A stretch of 64,000 bases of DNA, taken from JACDBZ01 sp036262075 (GTDB taxonomy: Bacteria; Chloroflexota; Limnocylindria; QHBO01). Every line of letters starts with the position of its first letter. Position 1 is the first letter of the stretch. Positions 1 through 8,149 of the stretch are shown here, piece after piece. Under the pieces are notes generated by a model. The model saw only the letters and a list, made by a program, of their open reading frames with translations, was not told the origin of the DNA and did no database searches. The stretch is taken from contig DATAJO010000032.1 of NCBI GenBank assembly GCA_036262075.1, forward strand, positions 46,844 through 110,843, read 5' to 3'. The position numbers and the translations under genes were made by a program.

Positions 1-1293
1 CGCATCGGTTCGGTCCCCGGCCGTGCCGAGGGCGAGGCGTACCCGGCGGTTCCCGGCGAGTGACCGCGCGACCTCGAGCAGGCCGGTCATGCCGGCCTCG
101 TTATGGGCGAAGTCGATGCACACGAACACGCCGCCCTTCGAGAAGAGGTTGAGGCGACCCGGGTTCGAGGCCGCATCCTGGGCGAACGTGCGCAGGCCGT
201 CGGCGATGGCGTCGAGCTCGAGGCCGATGGCGTCGCAGGCCGCGGCCGCCGCCAGCGCGTTGGCGATGTTGTAGCGCGACAGGCCGGCGAAGGTCACCGG
301 CAGAGCCGCCACCTCGGCCACGCGCCGCGGCCGGCGGCCGGCCGCGCGCAGGACGATCCAGCCGCGCTCGACGAGCGCCGCGCGGCCGCCGGCGTCGAGC
401 GTTTCCTCGATCGCTGCCGAGCGACCGCCGAGCGTGAACGCGTAGAGGTTGGCGCGCGTCGACCGGCGCATGTCCCACACCCGCGGGTCGTCGGCGTTGA
501 GCACGGCCCAGCCGTCGGGCTTCGTGATCCGCACGATCGCGCCCTTGACCTCGGCCAGCTCGTCGAGGGTGTCGATGCCCTGCAGCCCGAGGTGGTCGGC
601 GCTGACGTTCGTCACCACCGACACGTCGTTGGCGGCATAGCCGATGCCGCGCAGGAGGATCCCGCCGCGCGCGGTCTCGAGCACGGCGAGGTCGACCCCC
701 GGCTCGGCGAGGATGCGCGACGCGCCGCCATAGCCGGTCCAGTCCCCCGCCTCGACGCAGCGCCCGTCGACGAAGATGCCGTCCGAGTTCGTCATGCCGA
801 CCCGCCGCCCGGCGGACGCGGCGACGTGGGCGATGAGCCGGGTCGTCGTCGACTTCCCGTTCGTGCCGGTGATGGCGATGATCGGGATCCGTGGCCGCGG
901 CATGTGCGCCAGCGGCCCGAGCGCCACCGCCCGCAGCCCGGCGAGCTCGCGTCCATCGGTCGACCGGCCGAGCGCGATCCGCGCCGATGCCGCGCCGATG
1001 GCCTGCGCGATCGTCCGGCGCCGCCACGGGAAGGCGATCGCCGTGCGGGTCCGATCGGCGGAGTGGCGCGTCACGATCCGCGGCTCGGGAAGGTCGAGCG
1101 CGCCGTGCAGCCGGCGGACGGCCAGCGCCGCCGACGCGGCGACCGCCGCCGCGGCGCCGGGCGCATCGGCCGTGAACTCCAGCTTGATGGCCGGGCGGTT
1201 GGCGAAGCGGTTCGGCCCGTCGAGGACGCGGAGCTCGAGCAGCTCCACGTCGGAGCCGTTGCCGCCGGGCCCGCGATCCCCGTCGCCTGGCAT
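1..1293 (-). CDS. CphA-like Mur ligase family protein, partial (C-terminus beyond window)
   Basis: An ATP-dependent amide ligase of the Mur superfamily that resembles cyanophycin synthetase. 431 codons are visible and the frame is still open at the window edge. The N-terminus has the CphA-type segment LELLELRVLDGPNRF. It is followed near residue 143 by the ATP loop GTNGKSTTT, then the CphA signature ETARGGILLRGIGY, then VTNVSADHLG, and near the visible end DFAHNEAG. The ATP-grasp domain that normally lies between the CphA N-domain and the Mur domain is missing: the N-segment runs straight into the ligase. The ATG is chosen because TATACT lies 7 bases upstream; an in-frame ATG at 1317 is the alternative. 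It is divergent from an M20 peptidase. The substrate is unknown; ligation of an amino acid to a peptide-like acceptor is inferred. Confidence 0.85.
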   Translation of the reverse strand, partial: MPGDGDRGPGGNGSDVELLELRVLDGPNRFANRPAIKLEFTADAPGAAAAVAASAALAVRRLHGALDLPEPRIVTRHSADRTRTAIAFPWRRRTIAQAIGAASARIALGRSTDGRELAGLRAVALGPLAHMPRPRIPIIAITGTNGKSTTTRLIAHVAASAGRRVGMTNSDGIFVDGRCVEAGDWTGYGGASRILAEPGVDLAVLETARGGILLRGIGYAANDVSVVTNVSADHLGLQGIDTLDELAEVKGAIVRITKPDGWAVLNADDPRVWDMRRSTRANLYAFTLGGRSAAIEETLDAGGRAALVERGWIVLRAAGRRPRRVAEVAALPVTFAGLSRYNIANALAAAAACDAIGLELDAIADGLRTFAQDAASNPGRLNLFSKGGVFVCIDFAHNEAGMTGLLEVARSLAGNRRVRLALGTAGDRTDA

Positions 1294-1300
1294 GGCCGTG

Positions 1301-1308
1301 AGTATATT
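1301..1308. promoter_or_regulatory. Bidirectional -10 element between the Mur ligase and M20 peptidase genes
   Basis: On the plus strand TATATT (1303-1308) ends 7 bases before the peptidase ATG. On the minus strand TATACT (complement of 1301-1306) ends 7 bases before the ligase ATG. Both transcripts would be leaderless, and the two -10 boxes share four base pairs. No clear -35 box is visible in either direction. Confidence 0.6.
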
Positions 1309-1315
1309 GGCCGCC

Positions 1316-2491
1316 ATGTCCCCCACCGCCGATTCCGCCACGCTGCTTCGCATCGTCGAGGCGCGGCTTCCGACGTTCCTCGCCGAGCTCGAGTCGCTCG
1401 TGAACGTCGACTGCGGCTCGTACACGCCGGCCGGCGTCAACCGCGTCGCCGATCACGTGGCATCGGCCCTCGCCGCGCGCGGGGCCGAGGTCACGCGCGT
1501 GCCGCACGAGCCGGCCGAGGGCCGACCGCAGCTCGGCGACCTCGTCATCGGCCGTCTCGAAGGCGACGGGAGCGGTCCGGCGATCCTGCTCATCGGCCAC
1601 ATGGACACCGTCTTCGACCCCGGCACCGCCGCCGCGCGCCCGTTCCGGGTCGAGGGCGACCGCGCCTTCGGTCCCGGCGTGACCGATATGAAGGCGGGGC
1701 TCCTGGCGGGGCTCCACGCCATCGGCGCCCTCCACGAGGCCGGCGTGCGGCCGCGCATCACGTTCGTCGCCAACCCCGACGAGGAGATCGGCTCGCCGTT
1801 CAGCACCCCGTTCATCCGCGAGCTGGCGCCGAAGCACGACGCGGTGCTCGTCCTCGAGTGCGCGCGCGCCAACGGCGACATCGTCAGCGCCCGCAAGGGC
1901 ATCGCCGACTACCACGTCACGTTCACCGGCCGCGCGGCACACGCCGGCGTCGAGCCCGAGAAGGGCCGATCGGCGATCCTCGCCGCCGCCCACGCGACCG
2001 TCGACCTCCACGAGCTGAACGGCCGCTGGCCGACCGTCACCGTCAACGTCGGCGTCCTCCACGGCGGCACGCGCCCGAACGTCGTGGCCGAGCGCTGCGA
2101 GATGCAGGTCGACCTGCGCGCCGCGACGGCCGGCGCGTTCGAGGAGGCGGCCGCCGCCGTCGAGCGCATCGTCGAGCACCCCCGCGTGCCGGACGTCCGC
2201 GGCGAGCACCGGCGGACCGCCGGCCACCCGCCCATGGAGCGCACCGAGGCCTCGGCGCGGCTCGTCCAGCTGGCGAAGACGATCGCCGGCGAGCTCGGCT
2301 TCAGCGTGAACGACGCGGCGACCGGCGGCGCGTCGGACGCGAACACGACCGCGGCGCTCGGCATCCCCACCCTCGACGGGCTCGGCCCGGTCGGCGGCGA
2401 CGACCACTCGGCCGACGAGTGGCTCGACGTGACCTCGATCGCGCCGCGCACCGCGATGCTCGCCGCGCTCATCGCCCGCATCGGCTCCTGA
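1316..2491 (+). CDS. M20 family metallopeptidase (glutamate carboxypeptidase CPG2-like)
   Basis: A zinc-dependent exopeptidase or amidohydrolase of 391 residues, the normal size for the CPG2/ArgE/DapE family. Visible metal and catalytic residues are H95 and D97 in GHMDTV, D124 in GVTDMKAG, the catalytic pair E156-E157 in NPDEEIGS, and the late ligand H364 in DDHSADEW. The dimerisation (lid) domain lies at about residues 185-300 (RAAHAGVEPEKG onward). There is no signal peptide, so it is probably cytoplasmic. The start is fixed by the -10 TATATT. Its divergence from a CphA-like ligase suggests that it might hydrolyse a product of that ligase, which is inference. DapE or ArgE activity cannot be excluded. 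Confidence 0.85.
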   Translation: MSPTADSATLLRIVEARLPTFLAELESLVNVDCGSYTPAGVNRVADHVASALAARGAEVTRVPHEPAEGRPQLGDLVIGRLEGDGSGPAILLIGHMDTVFDPGTAAARPFRVEGDRAFGPGVTDMKAGLLAGLHAIGALHEAGVRPRITFVANPDEEIGSPFSTPFIRELAPKHDAVLVLECARANGDIVSARKGIADYHVTFTGRAAHAGVEPEKGRSAILAAAHATVDLHELNGRWPTVTVNVGVLHGGTRPNVVAERCEMQVDLRAATAGAFEEAAAAVERIVEHPRVPDVRGEHRRTAGHPPMERTEASARLVQLAKTIAGELGFSVNDAATGGASDANTTAALGIPTLDGLGPVGGDDHSADEWLDVTSIAPRTAMLAALIARIGS

Positions 2492-2546
2492 CGCGCCAAC
2501 GCCTATGCGCATATGCAGCCGGAGGCCGATGGGCGCGGCCTCGGGC

Positions 2547-2552
2547 TACAAT
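2547..2552 (+). promoter_or_regulatory. -10 element TACAAT, leaderless start of the thioesterase gene
   Basis: TACAAT ends 8 bases before GTG 2561. An upstream in-frame ATG at 2513 lies before this box and would sit outside the transcript, which argues for the GTG. Confidence 0.5.
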
Positions 2553-2560
2553 GGCACCCC

Positions 2561-3022
2561 GTGACCGATGCCTTCCGCCATCGCACCACGCTCCAGGTCC
2601 GCTTCCGTGACACCGATGCCTTCGGGCACGTGAACAACGCGGTCTTCTTCTCCTATGCCGAGCTGGCGCGGGTGCGATACCTCATCGACGTCCTCGAGCC
2701 CGACGAGCCGTTCGAGCGCATGCCGCTCATCCTCGCCCGGGTCGAGTGCGACTTCCGTTCGCCGATCCTGTTCGGCCAGGAGGTCGGGGTCGAGACGCGG
2801 GTCGAGCGCATCGGCCGCAGCAGCATCGCGATGCGCCATCGGATGACCGCGACGCCCGACGACCGCGTCGTCGGGGACGTCGACAGCGTGCTCGTCACGT
2901 ACGACTACGCCGCCGCTCGTCCCATGCCCGTGCCGGAGGACTGGCGCGAGCGCATCGGCCGCTATGAGGGAACGACGTTCACCACCGATCCCGCCCGGCC
3001 GGTCACGGCCGCGGCGGGCTGA
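2561..3022 (+). CDS. Hotdog-fold acyl-CoA thioesterase (4HBT/YbgC type)
   Basis: A small thioesterase of 153 residues that hydrolyses acyl-CoA-type thioesters in the cytoplasm. The N-terminal motif RFRDTDAFGHVNNA is the family active-site segment, with Asp followed by GHVNN as in 4-hydroxybenzoyl-CoA thioesterases. A central beta-strand region (ILARVECDFRSPILFG) and VDSVLVTYDY complete the hotdog. The GTG start is chosen from the -10 box 8 bases upstream. It ends 13 bases before lpd, so it may be cotranscribed with the dehydrogenase operon and remove dead-end acyl-CoA products; that role is inference. Confidence 0.85.
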   Translation: MTDAFRHRTTLQVRFRDTDAFGHVNNAVFFSYAELARVRYLIDVLEPDEPFERMPLILARVECDFRSPILFGQEVGVETRVERIGRSSIAMRHRMTATPDDRVVGDVDSVLVTYDYAAARPMPVPEDWRERIGRYEGTTFTTDPARPVTAAAG

Positions 3023-3035
3023 GCGCAGGAGACGC

Positions 3036-4454
3036 ATGGCCGACCAGCAGCAGTTCGACCTCCTCATCCTCGGCGGCGGCATGAGCTACGTCGGCGCGAT
3101 CCGCGCCGCCCAGCTCGGCCTGTCCGTCGGCCTCGTCGAGCGCGACAAGCTCGGCGGCACGTGCCTCAACCGCGGGTGCATCCCTTCCAAGGCGCTGCTC
3201 GAGACGGCAGATCTGCTCCACCGCGTGAGCGAGCAGGGCGCCGAGTTCGGCCTCGCCGGGCACGACGGCATCTCGCTCGACTACGAGGCGCTCGGCAAGC
3301 GGCGCGACATGGTCATCGACAAGCACGTGTCCGGCGTCGAGTTCCTCATGAAGAAGAACAAGGTCACCGTGCTGCGCGGCAACGGGGTCCTGACCGGGCC
3401 GACCAGCGTGCGCGTGTCGGGCGGCGAGTCCGGCGACGTCGAGGCCGGCGCCAGGCACCTCATCCTCGCCACCGGCTCCGCGCCGCGCTCGCTGCCCGGC
3501 CTCGAGCCCGATGGGAAGCTGGTCATCACCTCCGACGAGGCGCTGGCCCGCAACGACGTGCCGAAGCGAGTCGCGATCGTCGGGGCCGGCGCCATCGGCG
3601 TCGAGTGGGCGAGCATGTACCGCGACTTCGGCGCCGAGGTGACGCTGGTGGAGTACGCCGACCGGGTCGTGCCGCTCGAGGACCCGGACATCGGCAAGGA
3701 GCTGAACCGCGTGTTCCGCAAGCGCGGCATCGCCGTCCACGTCGGCTCGACCATCGATCCCGAGTCGCTCGAGAAGGGCGAGGACGAGGTCAGCTTCACG
3801 ATCGCCACGAAGGACGGCGCGAAGCGGACCGACCTCACCGCCGACATCATCCTCGTCGCCGTCGGGCGGCGGCCGCTGACCGAGAACATCGGCCTCGAGG
3901 GCATCCAGGGCGTCGAGGTCGAGCGCGGCTACGTCACGGTCGACGAGTTCATGCGCACCGGGGCGCCGGGGCTGTACGCCATCGGCGACATCGTCCCGGG
4001 CTTCGCGCTCGCGCACGTCGCCAGCCACGAGGCGGTCGTGGCGGTCGAGCACCTCGCCGGCCACGACCCGGAGCCGGTCCGCATGGAGCTCATGCCGCGC
4101 GTGACGTTCTGCCGGCCGCAGATCTCCTCGGTCGGCCTGACCGAGGAGGAGGCGCGCGCCAAAGGCTACGAGGTGAAGACCGGCTCGTTCCCGTTCCGGG
4201 CGCTCGGCAAGGCGACGATCGTGGGCGAGGTCGACGGCTTCGCCAAGATGGTCGCCGATGCGGCCACCGGCCGCCTGCTCGGGACCCATATCATCGGTGC
4301 GCACGCCGGCGACCTCATCGCGGAGCCGACGTTCGCGCAGCTCGTGGAGGGCACGGCGGCCGAGGTGGCGATGAACGTCCACGCGCATCCGACGCTGCCC
4401 GAGGTCCTGCCGGAGGCGGCGCTGGCCGTCGACGGCGCCGCGATCCACGTCTGA
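3036..4454 (+). CDS. lpdA: Dihydrolipoamide dehydrogenase (E3)
   Basis: A flavoprotein that reoxidises the dihydrolipoyl arm of E2 and passes electrons to NAD+. 472 residues, normal length. The redox disulfide is C43-C48 in GGTCLNRGCIPSK. A second Rossmann motif VAIVGAGAIGVEWAS follows near residue 185, and the C-terminal catalytic pair is H451-E456 in HAHPTLPEV. The first FAD loop reads ILGGGMSYVGAIRAAQ, one residue shorter than the usual GxGPGGYVAAIRAAQ, so its third glycine is displaced. The ATG has a purine-rich site (AGGAGA) just upstream. It is the first gene of the lpd-E1alpha-E1beta-E2 operon. Confidence 0.93.
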   Translation: MADQQQFDLLILGGGMSYVGAIRAAQLGLSVGLVERDKLGGTCLNRGCIPSKALLETADLLHRVSEQGAEFGLAGHDGISLDYEALGKRRDMVIDKHVSGVEFLMKKNKVTVLRGNGVLTGPTSVRVSGGESGDVEAGARHLILATGSAPRSLPGLEPDGKLVITSDEALARNDVPKRVAIVGAGAIGVEWASMYRDFGAEVTLVEYADRVVPLEDPDIGKELNRVFRKRGIAVHVGSTIDPESLEKGEDEVSFTIATKDGAKRTDLTADIILVAVGRRPLTENIGLEGIQGVEVERGYVTVDEFMRTGAPGLYAIGDIVPGFALAHVASHEAVVAVEHLAGHDPEPVRMELMPRVTFCRPQISSVGLTEEEARAKGYEVKTGSFPFRALGKATIVGEVDGFAKMVADAATGRLLGTHIIGAHAGDLIAEPTFAQLVEGTAAEVAMNVHAHPTLPEVLPEAALAVDGAAIHV

Positions 4455-4480
4455 CCGACGCTAGAGGGAGGAGGGGACCG

Positions 4481-5545
4481 ATGGCAACCACACCCACACG
4501 GCTCCGCCACGAGGACCTCGGCCTCAGCGCCGACGAGGTCCTCGACATGTACCGCCACATGCTCCTCGCGCGCGGGGTGGACGAGCGGATGTGGCTCATG
4601 CAGCGGGCCGGCAAGATCGCCTTCATCATCTCCGGGCAGGGCCACGAGGGCGCCCAGGTGGCGACCGCCTGGCCGATGCGCAGGGGCACCGACTGGATGG
4701 CGCCGTTCTATCGGTCCATCGCCAGCACGATCACCTTCGGGATGAGCGCCGAGGACATCATCACCGCCCACCTCGCCAAGCGCGACGACGTGAGCTCCGG
4801 CGGGCGGCAGATGCCCGGCCACTACGGCGGCGCGCCGTACAACATCGTGAGCCTCAGCTCGCCGGTCGGGACGCAGGTCCTCCACGCCGTCGGCATCGCG
4901 ATGGGCGCCTGGGTCCGCGGCGACGACGTGGTGACGATGACCCAGTTCGGCGAGGGCACCTCGAACCAGGGCGAGATCCACGAGGCCATGAACTTCGCCG
5001 GCGTCCACCGGCTGCCGGTCATCTTCGTGTGCGAGAACAACGGCTACGCGATCAGCGTGCCGCTCGACCGCCAGGTGGCGGGCGGCTCGGTCGCCGCGCG
5101 TGCGGCCGGCTACGGCATGCCGGGCGTCGTCGTCGACGGCGCCGACGTGCTCGGCTGCTACGCGGCCGCCAAGGAGGCCCACGACCGCGCCCGCCGGGGC
5201 GAGGGGCCGACGCTCATCGAGGCCCGCGTCGTGCGCCTCACGTCGCACTCCTCCGACGACGACCAGCGCCGCTACCGCGACCCGGCCGAGGTTGGGCGCC
5301 TCAAGGAGCTCGACCCGATCCCGCAGTTCGCGAACGAGCTGCGCGCCGCCGGCGTCCTGACCGACGAGATCGACGAGCGCATCAGGGCCGAGGTCAAGGC
5401 CGAGGTCAACGAGGCGACCCGCCGCGCCGAGGCACGACCCGACCCGGTCACCGACGACGCCCACGAGCGCGTCTACGCGGACCCGGTCCCCGGCGGCGGC
5501 ACGCCGGTGCCGCTCGAGCCGATCCCCGGCGAGGAGGCGCACTGA
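4481..5545 (+). CDS. 2-oxoacid dehydrogenase E1 alpha subunit (branched-chain type)
   Basis: Thiamine-diphosphate subunit that decarboxylates a 2-oxoacid and, with E1 beta, acylates the E2 lipoyl group. 354 residues. The ThDP/Mg motif starts at about residue 157 (GEGTSNQGE) and ends with CENNGYAIS. The phosphorylation-loop region reads RLTSHSSDDDQRRYRD, the form typical of branched-chain (BkdA) rather than pyruvate-specific E1 alpha, which has RYHGHSMSDP. A strong ribosome site GGGAGGAGGGG precedes the ATG. The stop codon overlaps the next start by one base, indicating translational coupling to E1 beta. The substrate is probably branched-chain 2-oxoacids, but pyruvate cannot be ruled out. Confidence 0.9.
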   Translation: MATTPTRLRHEDLGLSADEVLDMYRHMLLARGVDERMWLMQRAGKIAFIISGQGHEGAQVATAWPMRRGTDWMAPFYRSIASTITFGMSAEDIITAHLAKRDDVSSGGRQMPGHYGGAPYNIVSLSSPVGTQVLHAVGIAMGAWVRGDDVVTMTQFGEGTSNQGEIHEAMNFAGVHRLPVIFVCENNGYAISVPLDRQVAGGSVAARAAGYGMPGVVVDGADVLGCYAAAKEAHDRARRGEGPTLIEARVVRLTSHSSDDDQRRYRDPAEVGRLKELDPIPQFANELRAAGVLTDEIDERIRAEVKAEVNEATRRAEARPDPVTDDAHERVYADPVPGGGTPVPLEPIPGEEAH

Positions 5546-6531
5546 TGGCCGAGATGAACATCCTCGAGGCCGTCCGATCGGCCATGGACGAGGAGATGGA
5601 GCGCGACGACCGCGTCATGGTCATGGGCGAGGACGTCGGCAGGAAGGGCGGCGTCTTCGGCGCCACCGAGGGGCTGTACGCGAAATACGGCGAGCGCCGC
5701 GTCCTCGACACGCCGCTGACCGAGGGGATGATCGCCGGCGCCGCGATGGGCGCCGCCGTCTACGGCCTGCGCCCGATCGCCGAGATGCAGTTCGCCGACT
5801 TCGTCTACCCCGCCTTCAACCAGATCGTGTCGGAGATCAGCCGGCTCCACTACCGATCGAACGGCACGTTCACCGCGCCGATGGTCATCCGCATGCCGTA
5901 CGGCGGCGGCGTCCACGGCGCGCTCTATCACTCGCAGTCGAACGAGGCGTACTTCACCTCGACCGTCGGCCTCAAGGTCGTCGCCCCCGGCACGCCGGCC
6001 GACGCCAGGGGCCTGCTGAAGGCGTCGATCCGCGACCCCGACCCGGTCCTGTTCTTCGAGCACAAGAAGACGTATCGGCTCTTCAAGGCCGAGGTCCCCG
6101 ATGGCGACACGGTCGTCCCCATCGGCAGGGCAAGCGTCGCCCGCGAGGGCAAGCACCTGTCGATCTTCTGCTACGGCTTCATGCGCATCTGCGCGCTCGA
6201 GGCCGCCGAGACGCTGGCCCGCGAGGATGGCGTCGAGGCCGAGGTCGTCGACCTGCGCACCCTGCGTCCGCTCGACCTCGACACGGTCCTCGGATCGGTC
6301 GAGAAGACCGGCAAGGCCCTCGTCGTCCACGAGGCGAACCGCTTCGGCGGATTCGGCGCCGAGGTCGCGGCCACGATCGCGGAGAAGGCGTTCGAGTACC
6401 TCGACGGTCCGGTCACCCGGCTCGCCGGACCCGAGGTCCCCGCCGTCCCGTTCCACCACACCCTCGAGGACTGGTTCATGGTCAGCCCGGCGCGCATCGT
6501 GCACGAGGCACGCAAGCTGGCGGCCTACTGA
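5545..6531 (+). CDS. 2-oxoacid dehydrogenase E1 beta subunit (branched-chain type)
   Basis: Partner of E1 alpha. 328 residues, matching the usual 325-330. It has the N-terminal MGEDVGRKGGVFGAT, the central TEGMIAGAAMGAA and QFADFVYPAFNQ, and a transketolase C-terminal domain with VVDLRTLRPLDLDTV. The segment GGVHGALYHSQSNEAYF is characteristic of branched-chain E1 beta. Start TGATG: the ATG shares the A of the upstream stop codon. The E2 gene follows after a 67-base gap that holds its own -10-like box, so E2 could be transcribed separately as well. Confidence 0.9.
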   Translation: MAEMNILEAVRSAMDEEMERDDRVMVMGEDVGRKGGVFGATEGLYAKYGERRVLDTPLTEGMIAGAAMGAAVYGLRPIAEMQFADFVYPAFNQIVSEISRLHYRSNGTFTAPMVIRMPYGGGVHGALYHSQSNEAYFTSTVGLKVVAPGTPADARGLLKASIRDPDPVLFFEHKKTYRLFKAEVPDGDTVVPIGRASVAREGKHLSIFCYGFMRICALEAAETLAREDGVEAEVVDLRTLRPLDLDTVLGSVEKTGKALVVHEANRFGGFGAEVAATIAEKAFEYLDGPVTRLAGPEVPAVPFHHTLEDWFMVSPARIVHEARKLAAY

Positions 6532-6559
6532 GCCGATCCCCCTCCGGAGCGGGCGAGGG

Positions 6560-6565
6560 TAAGAT
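6560..6565 (+). promoter_or_regulatory. -10-like TAAGAT upstream of E2
   Basis: TAAGAT lies in the gap between E1 beta and E2 and is followed by a Shine-Dalgarno-like GAGGAAGG about 15 bases before the ATG. No -35 box is recognisable, so an internal promoter for E2 is only possible. Confidence 0.3.
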
Positions 6566-6598
6566 CACCGGACACACGAGGAAGGCCTGCACATACCG

Positions 6599-8149
6599 AT
6601 GGCAACGACGATCAAGATGCCCCAGCTGGGCGAGTCGGTCACCGAGGGAACGATCGAGCGCTGGCTGGTCAAGGAAGGTGACACCGTCGAGCAGTACGAC
6701 CCGCTGTTCGAGGTCGTCACCGACAAGGTGAACGCCGAGGTGCCCGCCGAGGTCGCCGGCACGGTGTCGAAGATCCTGGTCGGCGACGGCGAGACGGTCG
6801 CCGTCGGGACGCCCGTTGCCGAGATCGAGACCGATGGCGCCGGCGCAGCCGCCGCCCCATCCGAGGGACAGGCCGATGCGGCCGCCGCACCCGCCGCGGA
6901 GGCTCCGCCCGCCGCGGCACCGGCTGCCGAGGCACCCGCCGCCGAGGCCCAGCCCGAGCCGGCCCAGCCGGAGCTGCCCGCCGATGCCGGCCCGGCCGCC
7001 GTCGAGCAGCAGGAGCAGGCCCCTGCCGCCGCCGAGGCACCCGCCGCCGCCCAGCCCGCCGCGGCGCCGCAGGCACAGGCACCCGCCCAGGCCCCGGTGG
7101 CCCAGGCCACCGCACCGGCCACGCCGAGCGCCGAGGAGGGCGGCGCGAACGGCTCCGCGGCCCGCATGACGCCCGCCGTCCGCCGCCTCGTGCGCGAGCA
7201 CGGCATCGACGTCAACCAGGTCCCGGGCACCGGCGCCGGCGGTCGGATCACGCGCGACGACGTCCTCGCCTTCATCCAGGGTGGCGGCAGCGCGGCGCCG
7301 AGCGCCCAGCCCGCAGCCCCCGCCGCCGAGCCCGCGCAGCCGGCTCCGCCCGCGCAGTCCGCGGCGGCTCCCCCGCCGGCACAGCCCGCGGCGGCCGCGG
7401 CCCCCACGCCGGCGCCCACGCCGGTCCCGGCGCCGGCCGGCGGCGACACCGAGGTGCCGCTGTCGCAGATGCGCAAGGGCATCGCCAGGAAGATGACCAC
7501 GGTCAAGACGACCGTCCCGCACGCCTACACGGTCGTCGAGGTCGACATGACGAACGTCGTCCGCTGGCGCGAGGGGAACAACGCGGCCTTCAAGGCCCGA
7601 GAGGGCGCGTCGCTGTCGTACGTCGCCGTCGTCGTCAAGGCCGTGACCGAGACGCTCCGCAAGCACCCGACGCTGAACAGCCAGTTCGCCGAGGACAAGA
7701 TCATCCTCAAGCAGGCGATGAACATCGGCATCGCGGTGGCGGTCGACAACGGCCTCATCGTGCCGGTCATCCACAACGCCGATCAGCTGTCGATCAGCGG
7801 CGTGAACGCGAAGATCCGCGACCTGAGCGCGCGGGCCCACAGCGGCAAGCTCCGGCTCGACGAGCTCCAGGGCGGCACGTTCACGGTGAACAACACCGGC
7901 TGGTTCGGATCGGTGACGAGCATGCCGATCATCAACGCGCCCGAGGTGGCGATCCTCTCGATGGAGGCGATCGTCAAGCGGCCGCGCGTCATCGAGGTCG
8001 ACGGCGACGACGTCATCGCCATCCGGCACATGATGAACATGACCTGCTCGTTCGACCATCGCGTCCTCGACGGCGCGCAGGTCGGCTCCTTCATGGCCGA
8101 CGTGCGCAAGGTCCTCGAGGACTGGGACCAGGACACGCCGATCAGCTGA
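6599..8149 (+). CDS. 2-oxoacid dehydrogenase E2, dihydrolipoyl acyltransferase
   Basis: Core of the 2-oxoacid dehydrogenase complex, which transfers the acyl group from lipoyl-lysine to CoA. 516 residues. One lipoyl domain (1-80) carries the lipoylated lysine K43 in VTDKVNAEV. A long Ala/Pro linker follows, then a peripheral-subunit-binding domain at about 189-225 (RMTPAVRRLVREHGIDVNQV), a second Ala/Pro linker, and the catalytic domain with the active-site motif DHRVLDGAQ near residue 487. It depends on lipoylation by the products of lipA and lipB encoded 6-9 kb downstream. It overlaps the convergent gene at its stop codon by 8 bases. The N-terminal MATTIKMPQLGESVTEGT is typical of branched-chain and 2-oxoglutarate E2s. 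Confidence 0.93.
   Translation: MATTIKMPQLGESVTEGTIERWLVKEGDTVEQYDPLFEVVTDKVNAEVPAEVAGTVSKILVGDGETVAVGTPVAEIETDGAGAAAAPSEGQADAAAAPAAEAPPAAAPAAEAPAAEAQPEPAQPELPADAGPAAVEQQEQAPAAAEAPAAAQPAAAPQAQAPAQAPVAQATAPATPSAEEGGANGSAARMTPAVRRLVREHGIDVNQVPGTGAGGRITRDDVLAFIQGGGSAAPSAQPAAPAAEPAQPAPPAQSAAAPPPAQPAAAAAPTPAPTPVPAPAGGDTEVPLSQMRKGIARKMTTVKTTVPHAYTVVEVDMTNVVRWREGNNAAFKAREGASLSYVAVVVKAVTETLRKHPTLNSQFAEDKIILKQAMNIGIAVAVDNGLIVPVIHNADQLSISGVNAKIRDLSARAHSGKLRLDELQGGTFTVNNTGWFGSVTSMPIINAPEVAILSMEAIVKRPRVIEVDGDDVIAIRHMMNMTCSFDHRVLDGAQVGSFMADVRKVLEDWDQDTPIS

Noticed and set aside
101..2512. Long open frames on both strands across the first 2.5 kb
   Set aside because: Arg-rich, low-complexity translations without motifs. 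The Mur ligase and M20 peptidase frames carry complete catalytic motifs instead.
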